Under the pieces are notes generated by a model. The model did not search any database, had not been told where the DNA came from, and saw only the letters and a list, made by a program, of their open reading frames with translations. From Chytriomyces cf. hyalinus JEL632 (taxonomy: Eukaryota; Chytridiomycota; Chytridiomycetes; Chytridiales; Chytriomycetaceae), in NCBI GenBank assembly GCA_025435555.1, contig JAIWWG010000119.1, positions 20,798 through 84,797 of the forward strand: a stretch of DNA of 64,000 nucleotides, written 5' to 3'. This document shows, one piece after another, positions 11,701 through 24,208 of the stretch. Numbering within the stretch: position 1 is the stretch's first letter; each line of letters starts with the position of its first letter. The position numbers and the translations under genes are program-made.

Positions 11701-14700
11701 GTTTGGTCAAAGAAAATATTCAGCGCCGAGTGAATTTTGAAAGGTTCGTCAACCGATGCTTTCGAAATTTCCAATTGCGGCAACTGTGACAAGCTATTCG
11801 ACTTGAGAGTCTCTGACAGTGATCGAACTGAGCTTTCGGTTGAATAGTCCGAGATGGTATTGCAAAAGGATTTGAAGACGTAATCCATCAACACGTCCGA
11901 GTTCAGCGCACCATAGTGCCAGATTTCTACAGCCATCGCGTAGTTACAATCATCATGAATGCAGCGGTCAAAATCGCCGATTCGAAGTTCTGATGCATGA
12001 TCTCGAAGATAATCATGCGTGTTCCGTTCCCAGATGGTTTCCTGGTTTCCAGCAATTGCAAAAGTTGGATGGCTAAATCTTTGACAAATGTTCCTTTTCG
12101 AGTTGACGACAAAGATTGAAATCAGCGCAGTTCCATTTCCGACGCTTACTTCGAACGGAGAATTGGATCTGGATTGGACAGAATTGTAGAAAAAGGCAAA
12201 CTCGCCGAAATTGATTTCATCCATTCTGAAAAACTCGTTCAGTCATTTCACGTGTGTCGATAAAAAGTGATGACCGCACACGTACCTGTCACCTTGAGCT
12301 TGCCCGCTGATTCCATATTCACGCTCAAAGCGAGCTTTCAGTGCAGATCCAATCTCAAGCGAAGGTAGAGCATTAAACGCCGCAGAGAGAGCTTGCTTAA
12401 ACAACAACATAAATCCAAGCTTATCTAAAACAAAGTCCGGCAATTTGAAACATTCAACGCGTTGCGGCCTTTTCGTGACGGGTAAAATGAATTCAACGTC
12501 GGCGGGAGTGAGTCTCACGGTTGCGGAATTCCGAGAAATGTAAGTTCCAATCTCTTTTTGAACAAGGCCGCCGAGTTTCGTCTCAATGATTGTGACAAAC
12601 TCATTGGCGTTGAGTGATCCATCAACACCAAAAAATTCGAGCAAAATAACTGACTCTGCAGGTTTCTGTGGTGCGACCGAATGCGCACTGCCCAGACCAA
12701 CTGGTTTTCGAGTGATCAGAGGAGAACTAGTTTTCGGCGATCCTTTCGCCATCATGAGCGGCTCGGACGAAGATGCAACATCGTCTGAAGCGGGATGGTT
12801 TACTTCGATAGCGACTTGAGACTGATCCAGTTCCACTTCCTTGACGGATAATTTGAAATAAACCACCTTTCCGTCCTCTTCAAAGACAAACATGTTGTTC
12901 CGGTTCGAAATGCCCAGAATGTTGATGGATGCAGTTGCAATACTTAGCGCGTTCAGCGGCTTCAATCGCCAATGAATGGGAAATGTGTGAGACGAAACCA
13001 GGGGACACGCGAATTGACCAGGGACAAAGGAATGCGCGGTGTAGTAATGGTGCTCTTCATCTTCGTCATCTTCATCCGAGGAGTCGTCATTTTCCGCGCG
13101 CTTGATGAGGAACTTACTGGAACAGGTGGAAATGTTAGGTTTGTTGTGCTGGAATCAAAACCACGAACCTCGCTCGATGTGTCTTTTTCAGCAGATCCAA
13201 TAAAATCAAACGATTTACTGCAACACACGTATCTTGAATCGCGTCGTAAATCCAAGAAAGCAGATCCAATTTCTCAGCCTCAGATGTAAATCGAGAGACG
13301 AACCAAATTCGGGCAAGATCGGCTTTGAACGAGACCAGCGCCCAACTTTTTCTACAAAATCGAAACTGTGACACGTCATGTGACTCGCTTTCCGGGAATG
13401 ATATGCCCAGTCCACGCAGGCCTGGCATAGTTTTTTCGATTCCTTGTTGATTTTCAGCAAACGTTTCGCGAACGAATGAATGCTTTTTCGGATTGACGGC
13501 AGCTTGAAAGTTTCCAGTGATGCAAAAGAATTCGTTCAGTTGCGTGAACGAGAGCATCGCATTTGGAATCTGAATTTTTGAAAACTCTCCCATAATGTGC
13601 TTTGTGTCGTGCTGGTTTTTTACAAACTCCAACGGCAAGTCAAAGACACCAGTTGAAGAGAGAATAAACTGTTGCAGTGCCTCTCTGTCGCTGAATTTCG
13701 AAGGGATTTGGTGCCTGCTGCTCAAACAGTACCGAATATAATCCATCGAGAATTGCTCGTGAGCAGAGGGCAAGTCCAGAAGGGCGTTCATTACTTCGTT
13801 CTCAATGAGAGCCTTTATCTGATCTACCGTGTCATAAAAAGCGTCAATCTTTTCGAGAGAGAGAATGAGCCGAGGGTCATCAAGGGCCCTTTCAAAGCTG
13901 AGTGACGAACGACGTTAGTTTTTCAGCACCAAGCAGAAGAATACAAAAAACCTACATTTCATTGTCAAAGGTATCATCATTATTTCCGTACAGTTTTTTA
14001 GGTTGGAACAACGAGAGGCATGAAATTCGCAGAGTTGCAACTGTGCCGTCATTACTGGCCAATGGATTTTCCTTGTTCCCAATCGAAAGAGGTCTGAAAT
14101 CAATAGCCCCAGAACCGTAGCAATGACGCTCTTCAACTTCCGTTACGGGAACCCAATACGAAGTGGGAAAGAAAGTCATAGGTACAACCGCAGTTTCGAC
14201 CTGGCTTCCAACAACTTTCTTGAAAATTACTTCGGTTTTGAGAAAGAGGGGGGTGTCGGCTGATTCGATGCGCATCTGTGTTGCGCCCTCGTCGGAGTCG
14301 TCGGGATTGTAAAAGTAGCCATTTTCGTTCCCTGCGTAGGTCAGCAGCTGACGGAATTTGTTGCTCATTATGTGTTGGAAACTATTTACAATGCGATTCC
14401 GCTCCGCCCTTAACCAAAAAAATAAGTCAGAAGATGATATAGCGCAAAGATTAACCTACCTAATTCGGCTCGAGTGCATACGTTGGTAGGTCAGAGTGAT
14501 GGCATTGAGATATGCAGTGAGATCAATATCAATTGTTTTCTCAAAGCAATTGAACAACGCCTTCTCCACGTCATGCGAGCTCACTCCCACGCTCTGAACT
14601 AATGCTGCATACACGGACTTGCAGTGAGCAATTGCATATGCGTCCGATACTGTCGAGACAAACAAATCAATGTACTCATTCGGATTCACTTCAAAGCCCA

Positions 14701-17700
14701 TTTCCTTTTCTGAAGCACGAGAATCATTGGCGACTTCGCTTTGGACAAGAATGGATCCATTCGCGGCCTCGTTCAGGTTCTTCATCTTGACGCTCCATTT
14801 GGTATGGCCCTCCGAGTGATCGTCTTTGCAATGATCAAACCCGAAAGAAGACAGTCTTTCTTTGCCAGACATGGTATCATGTACTCGCGCCCGAGAGCAT
14901 TCCAACAGCGTGATGCTCAGATGCGAGCCATGAAACGCGTCTGTCGCGGCTCTTGGGAGGAACACCAAAACAAACTGTTCGGGCGAGCGCACTTTGACAA
15001 AACATACGCTTTCGTCCAGCCGAGACATGAGAACTTGATTGTTGAATGCGGCCGATACTTGCTCTTTCAGTTGCTCCAATGTATTAAAATCCAACTCTTT
15101 TAAGTTTTCGGCTGCAACATTGCCCAAGCCATCATAAATCACCGAGTTTGTACGGCCAGACTTTCGAGCGGAATACGTAGGAGGAAATGCAATTTCGCTG
15201 TCAGTCACGAATGCCATTGCATTCTGAAAAAACTTGAGAAGCAGGACGCGTATGAGAGCCTGTGGACTCGACGTGTTGCCCATCACATCCCAACTCAACC
15301 CAATCGACAGCATTACATTTGACGCATTCATGTGTTGTTTTCCTCCATTGATCCCCGTGGCTTGTGAGCTTCGTCGATAAAATGAAACATGGTCGGTTGA
15401 AGCACATGGACGAGGAGAATCCAGCGCTTGGCCTGGTGATGTGTTCCTAGAAGCTGCCAAATTGCCATCGCTTTTGAATTGAAACATTTGGTTGAGAGGC
15501 TGGTCGTCTGAGATCAGACCCACTCCCACGCCTGCAGGGATCTCAGCTACAGTCGGAGCTGCATACACTATGCAAGAAACTTTGGATTTACGCAAGATTG
15601 CATCAATGCTGTACTTTGTGCGCATCACAGACAGCTTTCGTCCAGGCTCATTGAGTTCAACTGAAGTCAACCTGGCTGTCTGCTCATCAACTGCACCCTG
15701 CCGTTGGCTATGCACAGAAGTAGCTCTAGATCTCAAATTCTCACGCCGTGTGCTCCCTCTACTGCGTTCCGTCACATCCATAGGGATATCCGATCCTTGC
15801 CGCCCGATAAGATGAACCCGCTCAAACGTGTACAACCCTTCAAACAATTTCGAGTCCGACTCCATAATCAGCTTCGCCAAAGGGTCATGCATTTCTCTGA
15901 ACAGGATTTTGACGTCTTGGTTGCTGTTCATTCCGGCCACTGCGTTTCCATCGCCTTCCAGAACCGGTTCCGCCCATAATTCTGTGACAACGGTTCGTTC
16001 CAATCGATCAATCAAGATAATGTACTGCACTCCGCATGTGACGCGGCGCATTGGAATTTCTCCATGCTCATCCACGTTCATTTCATTGCCTTGACCATCG
16101 AGGCATTGGATGGGCTTTTCCATCGATATCTCGCGGTACATTGTCACGCTATCTTGCAAATGCGACAAGAGCAAAAACCCTTCCTCCAGCCGCGCAAAGT
16201 ACAGCAAATACAGCGCCATGTCGAGAATGGAGACAAGGTGCGACCCACTCGCGCTTCCTCCATCCGCAGATTTCAAAGAAACCATTGACTGGCCCAAAGT
16301 TGACCTATTGATTACTGGAGTTTCCAGGACATTTACATCTGCAAGCCAAATCCACCGATGCGAACGCAGATACGACCGTGGACCGACTGGAGAGATCAAG
16401 GTTGCGTATTTTAACGTTCGCTCAGATTTCGCGGTAGTTTGATTCACGGTAGGGTTAAGCGTGTCATCGTGATTTTGATGCAACACAAGTCTTTCATCAG
16501 CCACATCATCAGTCGAAGTACCAATATCAGCCGCGTGATCCACTCCCTCATTTTCAATAATGAAGCGATACCGAACCATCATTCTGCGAATCGGTTTCTC
16601 ACAAATTCTCAGTGGAGAATACACTGTACCAGGGTTCGCAGCCTCGGATTTCGACAATGTGCAGGGAACGCGCATTAAACTCAAGGCTTGGCAAAGCCCA
16701 GATTTCATCAACAGGCGATCTTGAAGTGGAACATTGAAAAAGGTGAGCCGCATGCTGAGTAGCCAGTCGGTTTCGTGAACCATCCGGAGAACGACCAGGC
16801 CAGATGCTGCTGCAGCTGCTGAGTTTGGCGATGTTGCCGCCTCGGCGTCGGAAGAGTGAAAAAGCTTGACAAACGTTGTTCGATTCAACGCAAACAAACT
16901 CCACTCATTCGCAAGGTAGTTCATGATGTGAATCAACGCGCTCGGAAGACGTGACCGTGAGTCTCGATTAGACAACGACCATCTCGCATGCACTCCGCGA
17001 GATGAATTATTTGAAAAAATACTAGGAGGATATGACTGAGGACTCACGTCTGACAGGACGCGGTTTGGGTTGGAACTGCGAAGGATAATATCCACATCAC
17101 AGTCATCGAAAGATGCGCTCTTGTTGATCATAAAATGACAGAATACGTTCCAGAGGTTGGCTGAATCTGCGGCGGAGTTTGCTGTACTGCCGCTGCTCAA
17201 CGAATGCATTGGTTGGTTTCCTAAATTCCAGACGCTTGATCCATTATGTGAGGTTGGAAATAGCCGTGCATCAAACTTCGGAATGCTACAAAGGACGGGT
17301 TTCTGATTGAAAGATGCCAGCAAATGGAGCAACGAATCTGCCTCTCGGATTCCCCTGCAAGATGGTATCGAGTATCGCGTGAATTTTGCGTTGATTATAA
17401 CTGAAAACTGAGCGTAAACTGCTTACTTTAGATACATGGCAAGCTTTCCAAACCGATCATTTTTAGGCTTTCCTTCGCTCGAATTAACAAACCAAAGCGC
17501 AAACGTATGGTGCGCCAAGATATTCAACTCAATCCTTGGCTTCTTTTTATCCAGCACGCACAGAAGGATCGATTTCTCTGCCCGCTGAGCATCCAACGAA
17601 ATACGCGCCTTGATTGTATACTGAATGATAACGCTCGGGAGCCAAGGTCGCATTAAAATGATTTCCAGTTTGTCGCCCCCATTTTCACCGGCAAGTCCTG

Positions 17701-19781
17701 CAAATTCAACGCTTCCAGAGGCTTGCTTTCTAGTTGACTGCTTTTGTTGAGAAACTCTCTTGTTTGTTGATACTGTCGGTGTTACAGCTGCATTCGATAC
17801 TTCATTGGAGGTTCTTCCGATCTGAATGCTCTTCATCGAAAATCCTTCCAACAACCGCGCATTGATCAATATTGCCAAATCCGATGCTTCAACGTTATAA
17901 TCAGAGCATCCGCATAGAATTTCTGCAACAATCGGCGGCGCACTTGCAGCATTCCACGGAAACTTCGCCTCTCGCGTTCGTTGCAATGAAATAAAATCCA
18001 GTTCCGCGCTACCAGAAGTTTCTTCCGAAGATGCAGTGAATATATCCGTGTTAATTCTTCTGACGCGTGGGGTATCAACAGGTCGTGGGGGGCCAACGAC
18101 ATGGCGTTCTTGGAATTTCGGGGCATCACTTTTTTGTTTTGCGAGGTGGACATCACGCATGATTAGGTGTCGATGATAGAAATTTGGTGGAGGATTGTAT
18201 GACGCTGGGACGGATGAAAAACTGTCTGAGGAAGTTGCTGAAGTAGGCACGCAGGCTGTAAGCGGAGTTGGGTATTGATTGTCTTCACTGACAATTGGAT
18301 CCAAGTATTTACAATCGCTGGCGTAGAGGAGTTTGCCAAAGGTGGCGAACGCAATGAAGCGAAGTGCTTCGTTGTCTGGGACTGAGAAAAAAATGTCGCA
18401 AAATAGTGTGAGTATTTCTCCCGGTAACTCAAGGTCGAAACGTGCCACAAACCATATCCGAAATTAACGCTGGGATAAAAACCACGATTCGAGCCAACTT
18501 GAATAATTGAAACTTGCACCGCGTCTCGAGAAAGTCGTCGACAAACATCGCGATAAACAAATTCCCCCTTCATCAAGCTCATACTCACACCATCGGTCAA
18601 CGCAATTAAAACAGGGCTGCAGTCCGCAGGCAAGAGTCGCAAAGCAAGCAGACCATGTTCGAGGGTGTTTAACGGTGGAGGTTCGTTATTCACTGTTTGG
18701 GGACCGGCCGCCAGTACTGGATTTTTCGATGGATCATGGTTCGAATGGTCGAGAGGATCTGAATGTTGCGGTTGATGCGTTGCTGGTGCGGATGGATCGT
18801 GCGCCTCATTTTGAAGGTGCATTCCATGGCGATCATCCATATGCCTTAACTCAATCATTTCATTTTCGTACGCGTTCAAACTCATGTACAGAGTTTCCGC
18901 GACTGGAATCAAAAACGAATAGGCTTAGATTTTTGAAACTGCGTCTGAGCAGTCATTCGGTACACAAACCAATCAGCAAATTGAGATGAGTCACTTGCAC
19001 ATCTTGCAAGAGGACATGAACGGGGTGCCGCGAAATGTATGCGTGGGCGCGAGGTGATAGGTCTGGACGATATCCCATGGACGCACCGGCCTTTGCCAGA
19101 ACCGTCACGTGCACTTCTGGAAAGATCTGAGCATTTCGCAGGGGCAGTAAGAAAGAATCAGCCAGAGTTAGTTTAAGGGCAAGTACCTCAGTTGTTTGAC
19201 CCGTCCAAGAATTTGTGATTGAGAAGGGTCGCGACATGCCGTCGAGGCAATTGCACAGACTGGACAATAGAAGGTTCGAGAAGCTTAAAGATCATTACAT
19301 CGATAAGCAGCGGGAGTCCGAACATACGTTTCAAAACACAGCGGGACAAGGATTCTGTTCAGTCCTTCCTCGCTCGAATCAACAACACGCATCGAAGCGC
19401 TGACATCCACGACAAACGCAACCTTGTGTCTTCGAGAGAGGGTCACGATGCGGGTCAACGGTGTGATGCGCACGCGTGCGTCGGGATCGAATTGCGAGCT
19501 TCTTTTTGTGGACTCCTTGTCCCGCTCCCATTCAAACACAGAGTCTAAAACAGACAGATCCAAGATATCTACATGAGGATCCTGCAACAATGGATGTTTG
19601 AGTGGCTGGGACATTCCGATGCACAAAAGAACAAGTTCACCTCCAGCAACTCTGCCACGCGCATTCGCCGCATCACAACTCCCAATGCCCATCCTTCACG
19701 GTCTGCACGCGTAGCAGCCTCGTTGTCTCGCCATATGAGTGCTATTGCCTTGAGATCCACACAACTTTCGACCTTGGCCAT
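8765..19781 (-). CDS. SZT2: KICSTOR subunit SZT2 homologue
   Basis: Twelve exons (19641-19781, 19328-19581, 18970-19283, 18453-18902, 17427-18381, 14460-17354, 13956-14408, 13169-13897, 12286-13116, 10175-12225, 9485-10116, 8765-9430) total 10,371 bases, exactly 3,457 codons, against about 3,430 residues in human SZT2. The N-terminal quarter matches the family best. AFVVDVSASM aligns with the von Willebrand-like segment, LLALRLLPADCSPVLIALTDGVS with the conserved DGV region, and VPDNEALRFIAFATFG follows. Later parts are weaker but keep the same order. In animals SZT2 tethers the GATOR1 complex to lysosomes and restrains TORC1 when amino acids are low. Low-complexity Ser-rich inserts occur around 11.3 and 15.5 kb. 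Overall identity is strong; equivalence of function is inferred. Confidence 0.87.
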
Positions 19782-19952
19782 TTTGGTAAAAGATAAAATG
19801 TAAAATATTTTGATCTCTCAGCACTTGGGTTTTTACTGAGTCAACGGACAGCACACTTTCAACATACAGATACTGGGGTCATCAAACATAAAATAAAAAA
19901 AGAGTCCCCCTTCTGAAAACAAAAAAAATGAATGAAAAAAAAAAACAACACA

Positions 19953-21604
19953 CTACTTTTTCACGTGTCTGTACACGTCAAGGGCGCCATACTTGACTGC
20001 TTGCCTCTCAAACTCTTCTTTCGGGTAACCCTCCACACTGCCATCGCACCAAGGTCCAATGTCACTGTTTTCGCAACCTCCTGCACACTTGCATTTTCCA
20101 CCAAAGAATGCTGGCAGCTTGTCTGCATCCACGCATTCAAGAAGCTTATCCGCGTAGTTACTTCCAAGGATATTGATTTTGTTGACGGTCGCTTCGTCCA
20201 GCAATGGTTTCACCAGGGACCAAACTGGGAGGAAAAGATGTCACTAAACTTGGCTCGTACGTTTCTCAACGGGCGAGAAATGCAAAACACACCTCCGGTA
20301 AACAGCATCGGTGCATTAATGACAAACATCTTCCCAAGCATTTCTGGGTAATAGTCCTGAGCAATTGCCGTCACACTTTTCACGATTCCATACACGCTGC
20401 TGAACGTACTCAATGCAATTCCCTAATATCGAAACATGGGGTGTGACAGAGAAGATATTGAGAAATTTAAGAAAAAACAGCGCTAAATTGAGGTCGCTTT
20501 GACACGAACCTTCAGATCAAGAATCACAAGACTTTGCTCCAAATGCCGTCCAGCTTTTAAAGCGCAAGCTGCCAATCGGTATCGAATCAGACGTTCGTAT
20601 TCATGAACGTGGTTCCTCTGCATGCGTTCTTCCGTGGTGCTTGACATCAATTTCTGCAAGTCCAGTGCACCCAAGCTTTCAATGTAGACGGGCCTTCCGA
20701 TTTTGTCGGTCTGATGGTAAAATCTGCCCAAAGAAACCGGAAGAAAATGTGGGAGCGTTGACATTGAGCGAGACAGTAAAGATGAATAAAAAAAAAAACC
20801 TCTGTTGAACAAACCTTGGGTAAAACTTCATGGCCTGCATGTACTCTGGAAACTCAAAAGTTTCCAAAATGTCATCCGCGCCAAACTCCTTCCTCCAGAT
20901 TTGGCAGTCGATCCACATTTTCTTGGATGCAGGAATATCAAACTTTCTTGCACGAAGAAATCTGAATGGAATTGTTGGTAAGATGTTTGGTTCGACCTCA
21001 AGTTTTGAGGGGATAAAACCGAGATAGACATATCACAATCCTCCGACAGACACATCCAGCCACCGACATCCTCAAATACGTCCCAAAAATGACATTGGCA
21101 CTAAACGGCGCACCAGCGTAGCGTGGAAATCCGCGTTCAAGAAAACGCTCCACACACAAAAGTGAAATTTACGCCACATGTTTCAGAGCGTCACAAACGA
21201 GAAACAGCGTTTCTGTTTGCAGTTATAGATTCAAGAATGACGACGCTTCCATTTCGACATTTATATCCAGCACAGCTTCGAATCGAGAGGTGGTCCGCCC
21301 CCAATTTAAAACCCCCAGCCACATAGTGACTTATCGCTCGCCCAAGCATAAAGACGCATTCGACCACCGCCCAGTGACACAAGCTTATTCGCCAAAGCAA
21401 GAGGTACACGTGGCAGAAGAGAGAAAAAGAGCAACTCCTCTCTCACCTCAACAGCTGATGATCGGAATGCAGTTCCTGGTTGTAGTACTTGCCGCCCTCT
21501 TCAGCAGCCAGAATGTTCTTGAGTTGTTCCAGGGTTGCGCTCTGCTCTGCGGTCAGGTGTCCACTGCGCCCGCTGAGGTTCTCCATGCTCTTTGCCATTG
21601 ACAT
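19953..21604 (-). CDS. Sec14-like CRAL-TRIO lipid transfer protein
   Basis: Five exons (21447-21604, 20815-20961, 20510-20723, 20293-20422, 19953-20224) give 306 residues. The N-terminal CRAL-TRIO-N helix region runs to FLRARKFDI, a family hallmark. The lipid-binding domain has DKIGRPVYIESLGALD, VILDLKGIALST, YYPEMLGKMFVINAP, and the end of the fold. The C-terminus, PAFFGGKCKCAGGCENSDIGPW, is the Cys-rich close found in fungal Sec14 proteins. It should carry phosphatidylinositol and another lipid between Golgi or plasma membranes in the cytosol. Size and layout match yeast Sec14 (about 304 residues). Paralogues within the family cannot be told apart from sequence alone. Confidence 0.9.
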
Positions 21605-22550
21605 GCTTTAAAAATTTAAACTAAATTTGCCGTCCGTTATATTCATAAGGTTTTGAAAAACTGAGTAGTGGCACGACTGACACCACTTGAAGGCGGGTGC
21701 ATAGGAGCATATCCTCTCCGATTGTTGCACCTTTTTTCGTGTCTGGAAGCAATTCGTGGGATCAAGGAAGGCGATAAGTTTCACGCTCAAAGGTCAAAGG
21801 AGACAGTCCATCCAGTAACACAAAACGAAAACCAAACCAACCAGCAAACTACTAACCAAGCGCCGTCAGTTGAAACAAGAGGGTTGAAAGTGGAAAGAAA
21901 CAAGATGGTAGGATCCTGGCTACATCCTGAGTTAAAGACAAGGTAGCAGGCAACAGTTTCCACATGGAGGAGCAGGCTTGCAGTAGCAGCAAGAAGCTGA
22001 TAGCAGTAACAGGAGTTTGCTCAAAATAGAGCAACGGGTGGGTGCAACCAATCTGCTTGTTAGGAAAATAGTCGCGCTGATGGTGCCGCGGTTGGGGATC
22101 TTGTCACTGCTCCTCAACCTAAAAACACCCCAGGCACCTGGTTTCAAGGCAACCAGGTAGCGATAGTAGCGAGGCGGGAACTTGTCTTAGTATAGCAGGC
22201 ATGAGAGTAATCAAGAGTAAAGATGGTTAGATTAGATGCAATGCTAAGTGCAATCCAGATTCCGACCCTGACCATAGGCAACCAGTGGTTCGGGTGGTCC
22301 TTCATTGAACTCATACGTGAAATTTGTTGACTGAACGCGCTTAATCTGGGTGATTTCAAGAAACTATTATTTTGATAGCACGGCCAAAATCGGAGGAGTG
22401 CAGCAAAACCAGTGGAAGAAGTGCTTGGCAATTCATGATTCAAGCAACATGCTTTTAAAAACATTCCGTTGAATGGGACAAAAACAAATGAGAGTTGAAT
22501 CCACATTTGTCAAAACCTTGTCTGTCAGGCAAGAAATGTAAATCTACCCA
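21605..22550. other. Gene-free interval
   Basis: About 950 bases lie between the Sec14-like gene and the single-exon 7TM gene. No open frame looks protein-like on either strand. The base usage differs from the genes around it: it is rich in CAGG, AGGC and GGTAG words and poor in CG. This may mark a decayed repeat, but I can define no ends. Confidence 0.5.
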
Positions 22551-23474
22551 ATGCGAGCTGACGTGACCAACGCTGACTTGGCCGCGTTTTGTATCTCAGC
22601 GTTCATGCTGGCAGTCATGGTCATGACCCTACTACTCCTGCTTACTGTCATTTTGAGATCCGCGAGACAAAGCAGGACTACACGGGCTTCAACTGGCGGC
22701 CAGTCCGATGCCGTCATAACGTGGAAATCAATTCAGACAATCTTGTCTATTTTCAATGTATCGCTGTTGGGAATGATAGTGGGATCAGTTGTGCTGTTCT
22801 CGTCCCGCTTGCTCTCTCTGACTCAGTCTCACTCATATTTAACCGTGAGGGGTGCAATATTGCTCGAATCTTTTGGAGGCACGCTGTTCGAATCATGCTA
22901 CTGCATCTATACATGGTCTCGATCCAAATCCCTCATTGGAGAAAGTGGAAGCGTGCTCTACTGGATCCTCTCGGCACTGGCTGTCTTAAACCCAATCCTA
23001 TTCATAGCGCAACTCATCACAGGGGTTTTGCTTGAATTCCAGGTAGCAAGTACCCAGTTATACCATGACGTTGGCGTGGCTACCATTGCAGGCGTGTTTT
23101 TGTTGGATGTGGGGATGCTATCGTGCTTCAGCTACTTTCTTTTAAAAAACCCAGCTCCAACAACATCAACGGGTCAGTTCAATGGAAACAGCGAAGCGCA
23201 GAAGCAGTGGTATCGAACTAGCATTATTGCAAAGTACGGCGCGTTTTCGTGTGGAGCTTCCTTCTTGACGCTTGCAATGATTGTCGCGGATGCACTATTT
23301 CTTCCTTTGAGCGCTTACACGAACTTGTTGAGTACGTGCGCTTATTTTGCAGCGGGGTTGGCTGCTATTATTTTGCTGGTGATGAAGATCAAGTTGGAGG
23401 GCGGGTACGGGAACCTGTTTGCGAGTACTGCCAAGTCGGAGGAGTGTACCAAAACTAAGGATGAGGAATCCTAG
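22551..23474 (+). CDS. Seven-transmembrane protein of unknown function
   Basis: This is one uninterrupted exon of 307 residues in a region where almost every gene is split. Seven hydrophobic stretches can be marked, at about residues 8-36, 59-85, 98-121, 134-160, 172-196, 225-250 and 256-281. A short basic loop lies after the first (RSARQSR) and a charged tail at the end (KSEECTKTKDEES). The topology is that of a G-protein-coupled receptor or small channel, but no DRY, NPxxY or other class motif is visible. I do not recognise the family. It does not look like a close relative of the 7TM array at 43.5-51.8 kb, which has split genes and different motifs. The isolated position and lack of introns could mean retroposition or transfer. 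Confidence 0.7.
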   Translation: MRADVTNADLAAFCISAFMLAVMVMTLLLLLTVILRSARQSRTTRASTGGQSDAVITWKSIQTILSIFNVSLLGMIVGSVVLFSSRLLSLTQSHSYLTVRGAILLESFGGTLFESCYCIYTWSRSKSLIGESGSVLYWILSALAVLNPILFIAQLITGVLLEFQVASTQLYHDVGVATIAGVFLLDVGMLSCFSYFLLKNPAPTTSTGQFNGNSEAQKQWYRTSIIAKYGAFSCGASFLTLAMIVADALFLPLSAYTNLLSTCAYFAAGLAAIILLVMKIKLEGGYGNLFASTAKSEECTKTKDEES

Positions 23475-24208
23475 TCATGGAGTTGGCACAAGAAAGCAGT
23501 GCTGCTGTCGATAAAAACATCCTGCGTGGGGAAAGGAAGAGTTGGCTTCAAAAAAAGCAATTTTGAACGTGACAATTAAACGAAACATGTCGCACGCTTC
23601 GTCAGTTTTCCTCTTTTCTGTTCAAGCACCTCAGCCCCGTCTGTTGTAAAGTAGTCGCGCTGCAGGTGGTGGCAAGTACCAGGAAAGTCGACGAGGTCGC
23701 TTCAACAAAGGACACAATAGACCTGTCACTGTTATTTGTCCATTATGCGTGCATGCCTCAGAACAATAGGCCATGGGTTTGGTAATGCGCACACAAAATT
23801 CATTTTCTTTTCAGGCAAGATTTCCAAACAAGCCAACTAGGCACGCGCGTAACTTGCCTTGATTTTGAGACCTGTTTGGCATGGAGGGAACCGGGGGTAA
23901 CTATCTGCCATGCAATGCCATGCCATCCACTCCACTCCATCCACGCCATGCCATCCGTGTCCATATCCATATCCATATCCGTATCAATCCACACGACAGA
24001 GAAGACACAGCCAGACCAGTCTCATCCAGGGATGATACACACACCCATCCATCCATCCATCCATCCACACCCATCCAGACAAACAACCAACGGAGAAATA
24101 AACCCACCCAGAACGTTGCAATTTCATGAGAGTTGGTTGGTGGTCAAGTCGAAATTAAACTTACGTTGAACAAAGAAAAAAAAACGTTTTCGGAGACTCG
24201 CTTTTTGG
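23475..24208. other. Gene-free interval with simple repeats
   Basis: About 730 bases of 3' and 5' flank. It contains a CCATAT tandem array at about 23961-23980, CATG/CCATCC-rich sequence from 23905, and a CATC tetranucleotide run at 24045-24066. A short A-rich tract precedes the kinase start. ORFs across it are His/Pro or Trp/Met-rich repeat artefacts. Confidence 0.7.

Noticed and set aside
10134-12224. SZT2 exons as separate large genes
   Set aside because: Reading-frame phases and SZT2 order show that the big minus-strand frames from 8.8 to 19.8 kb are exons of one gene.
23876-24169. Overlapping ORFs on both strands near 24 kb
   Set aside because: They read through CATG, CCATAT and CATC tandem repeats and have no protein-like composition.
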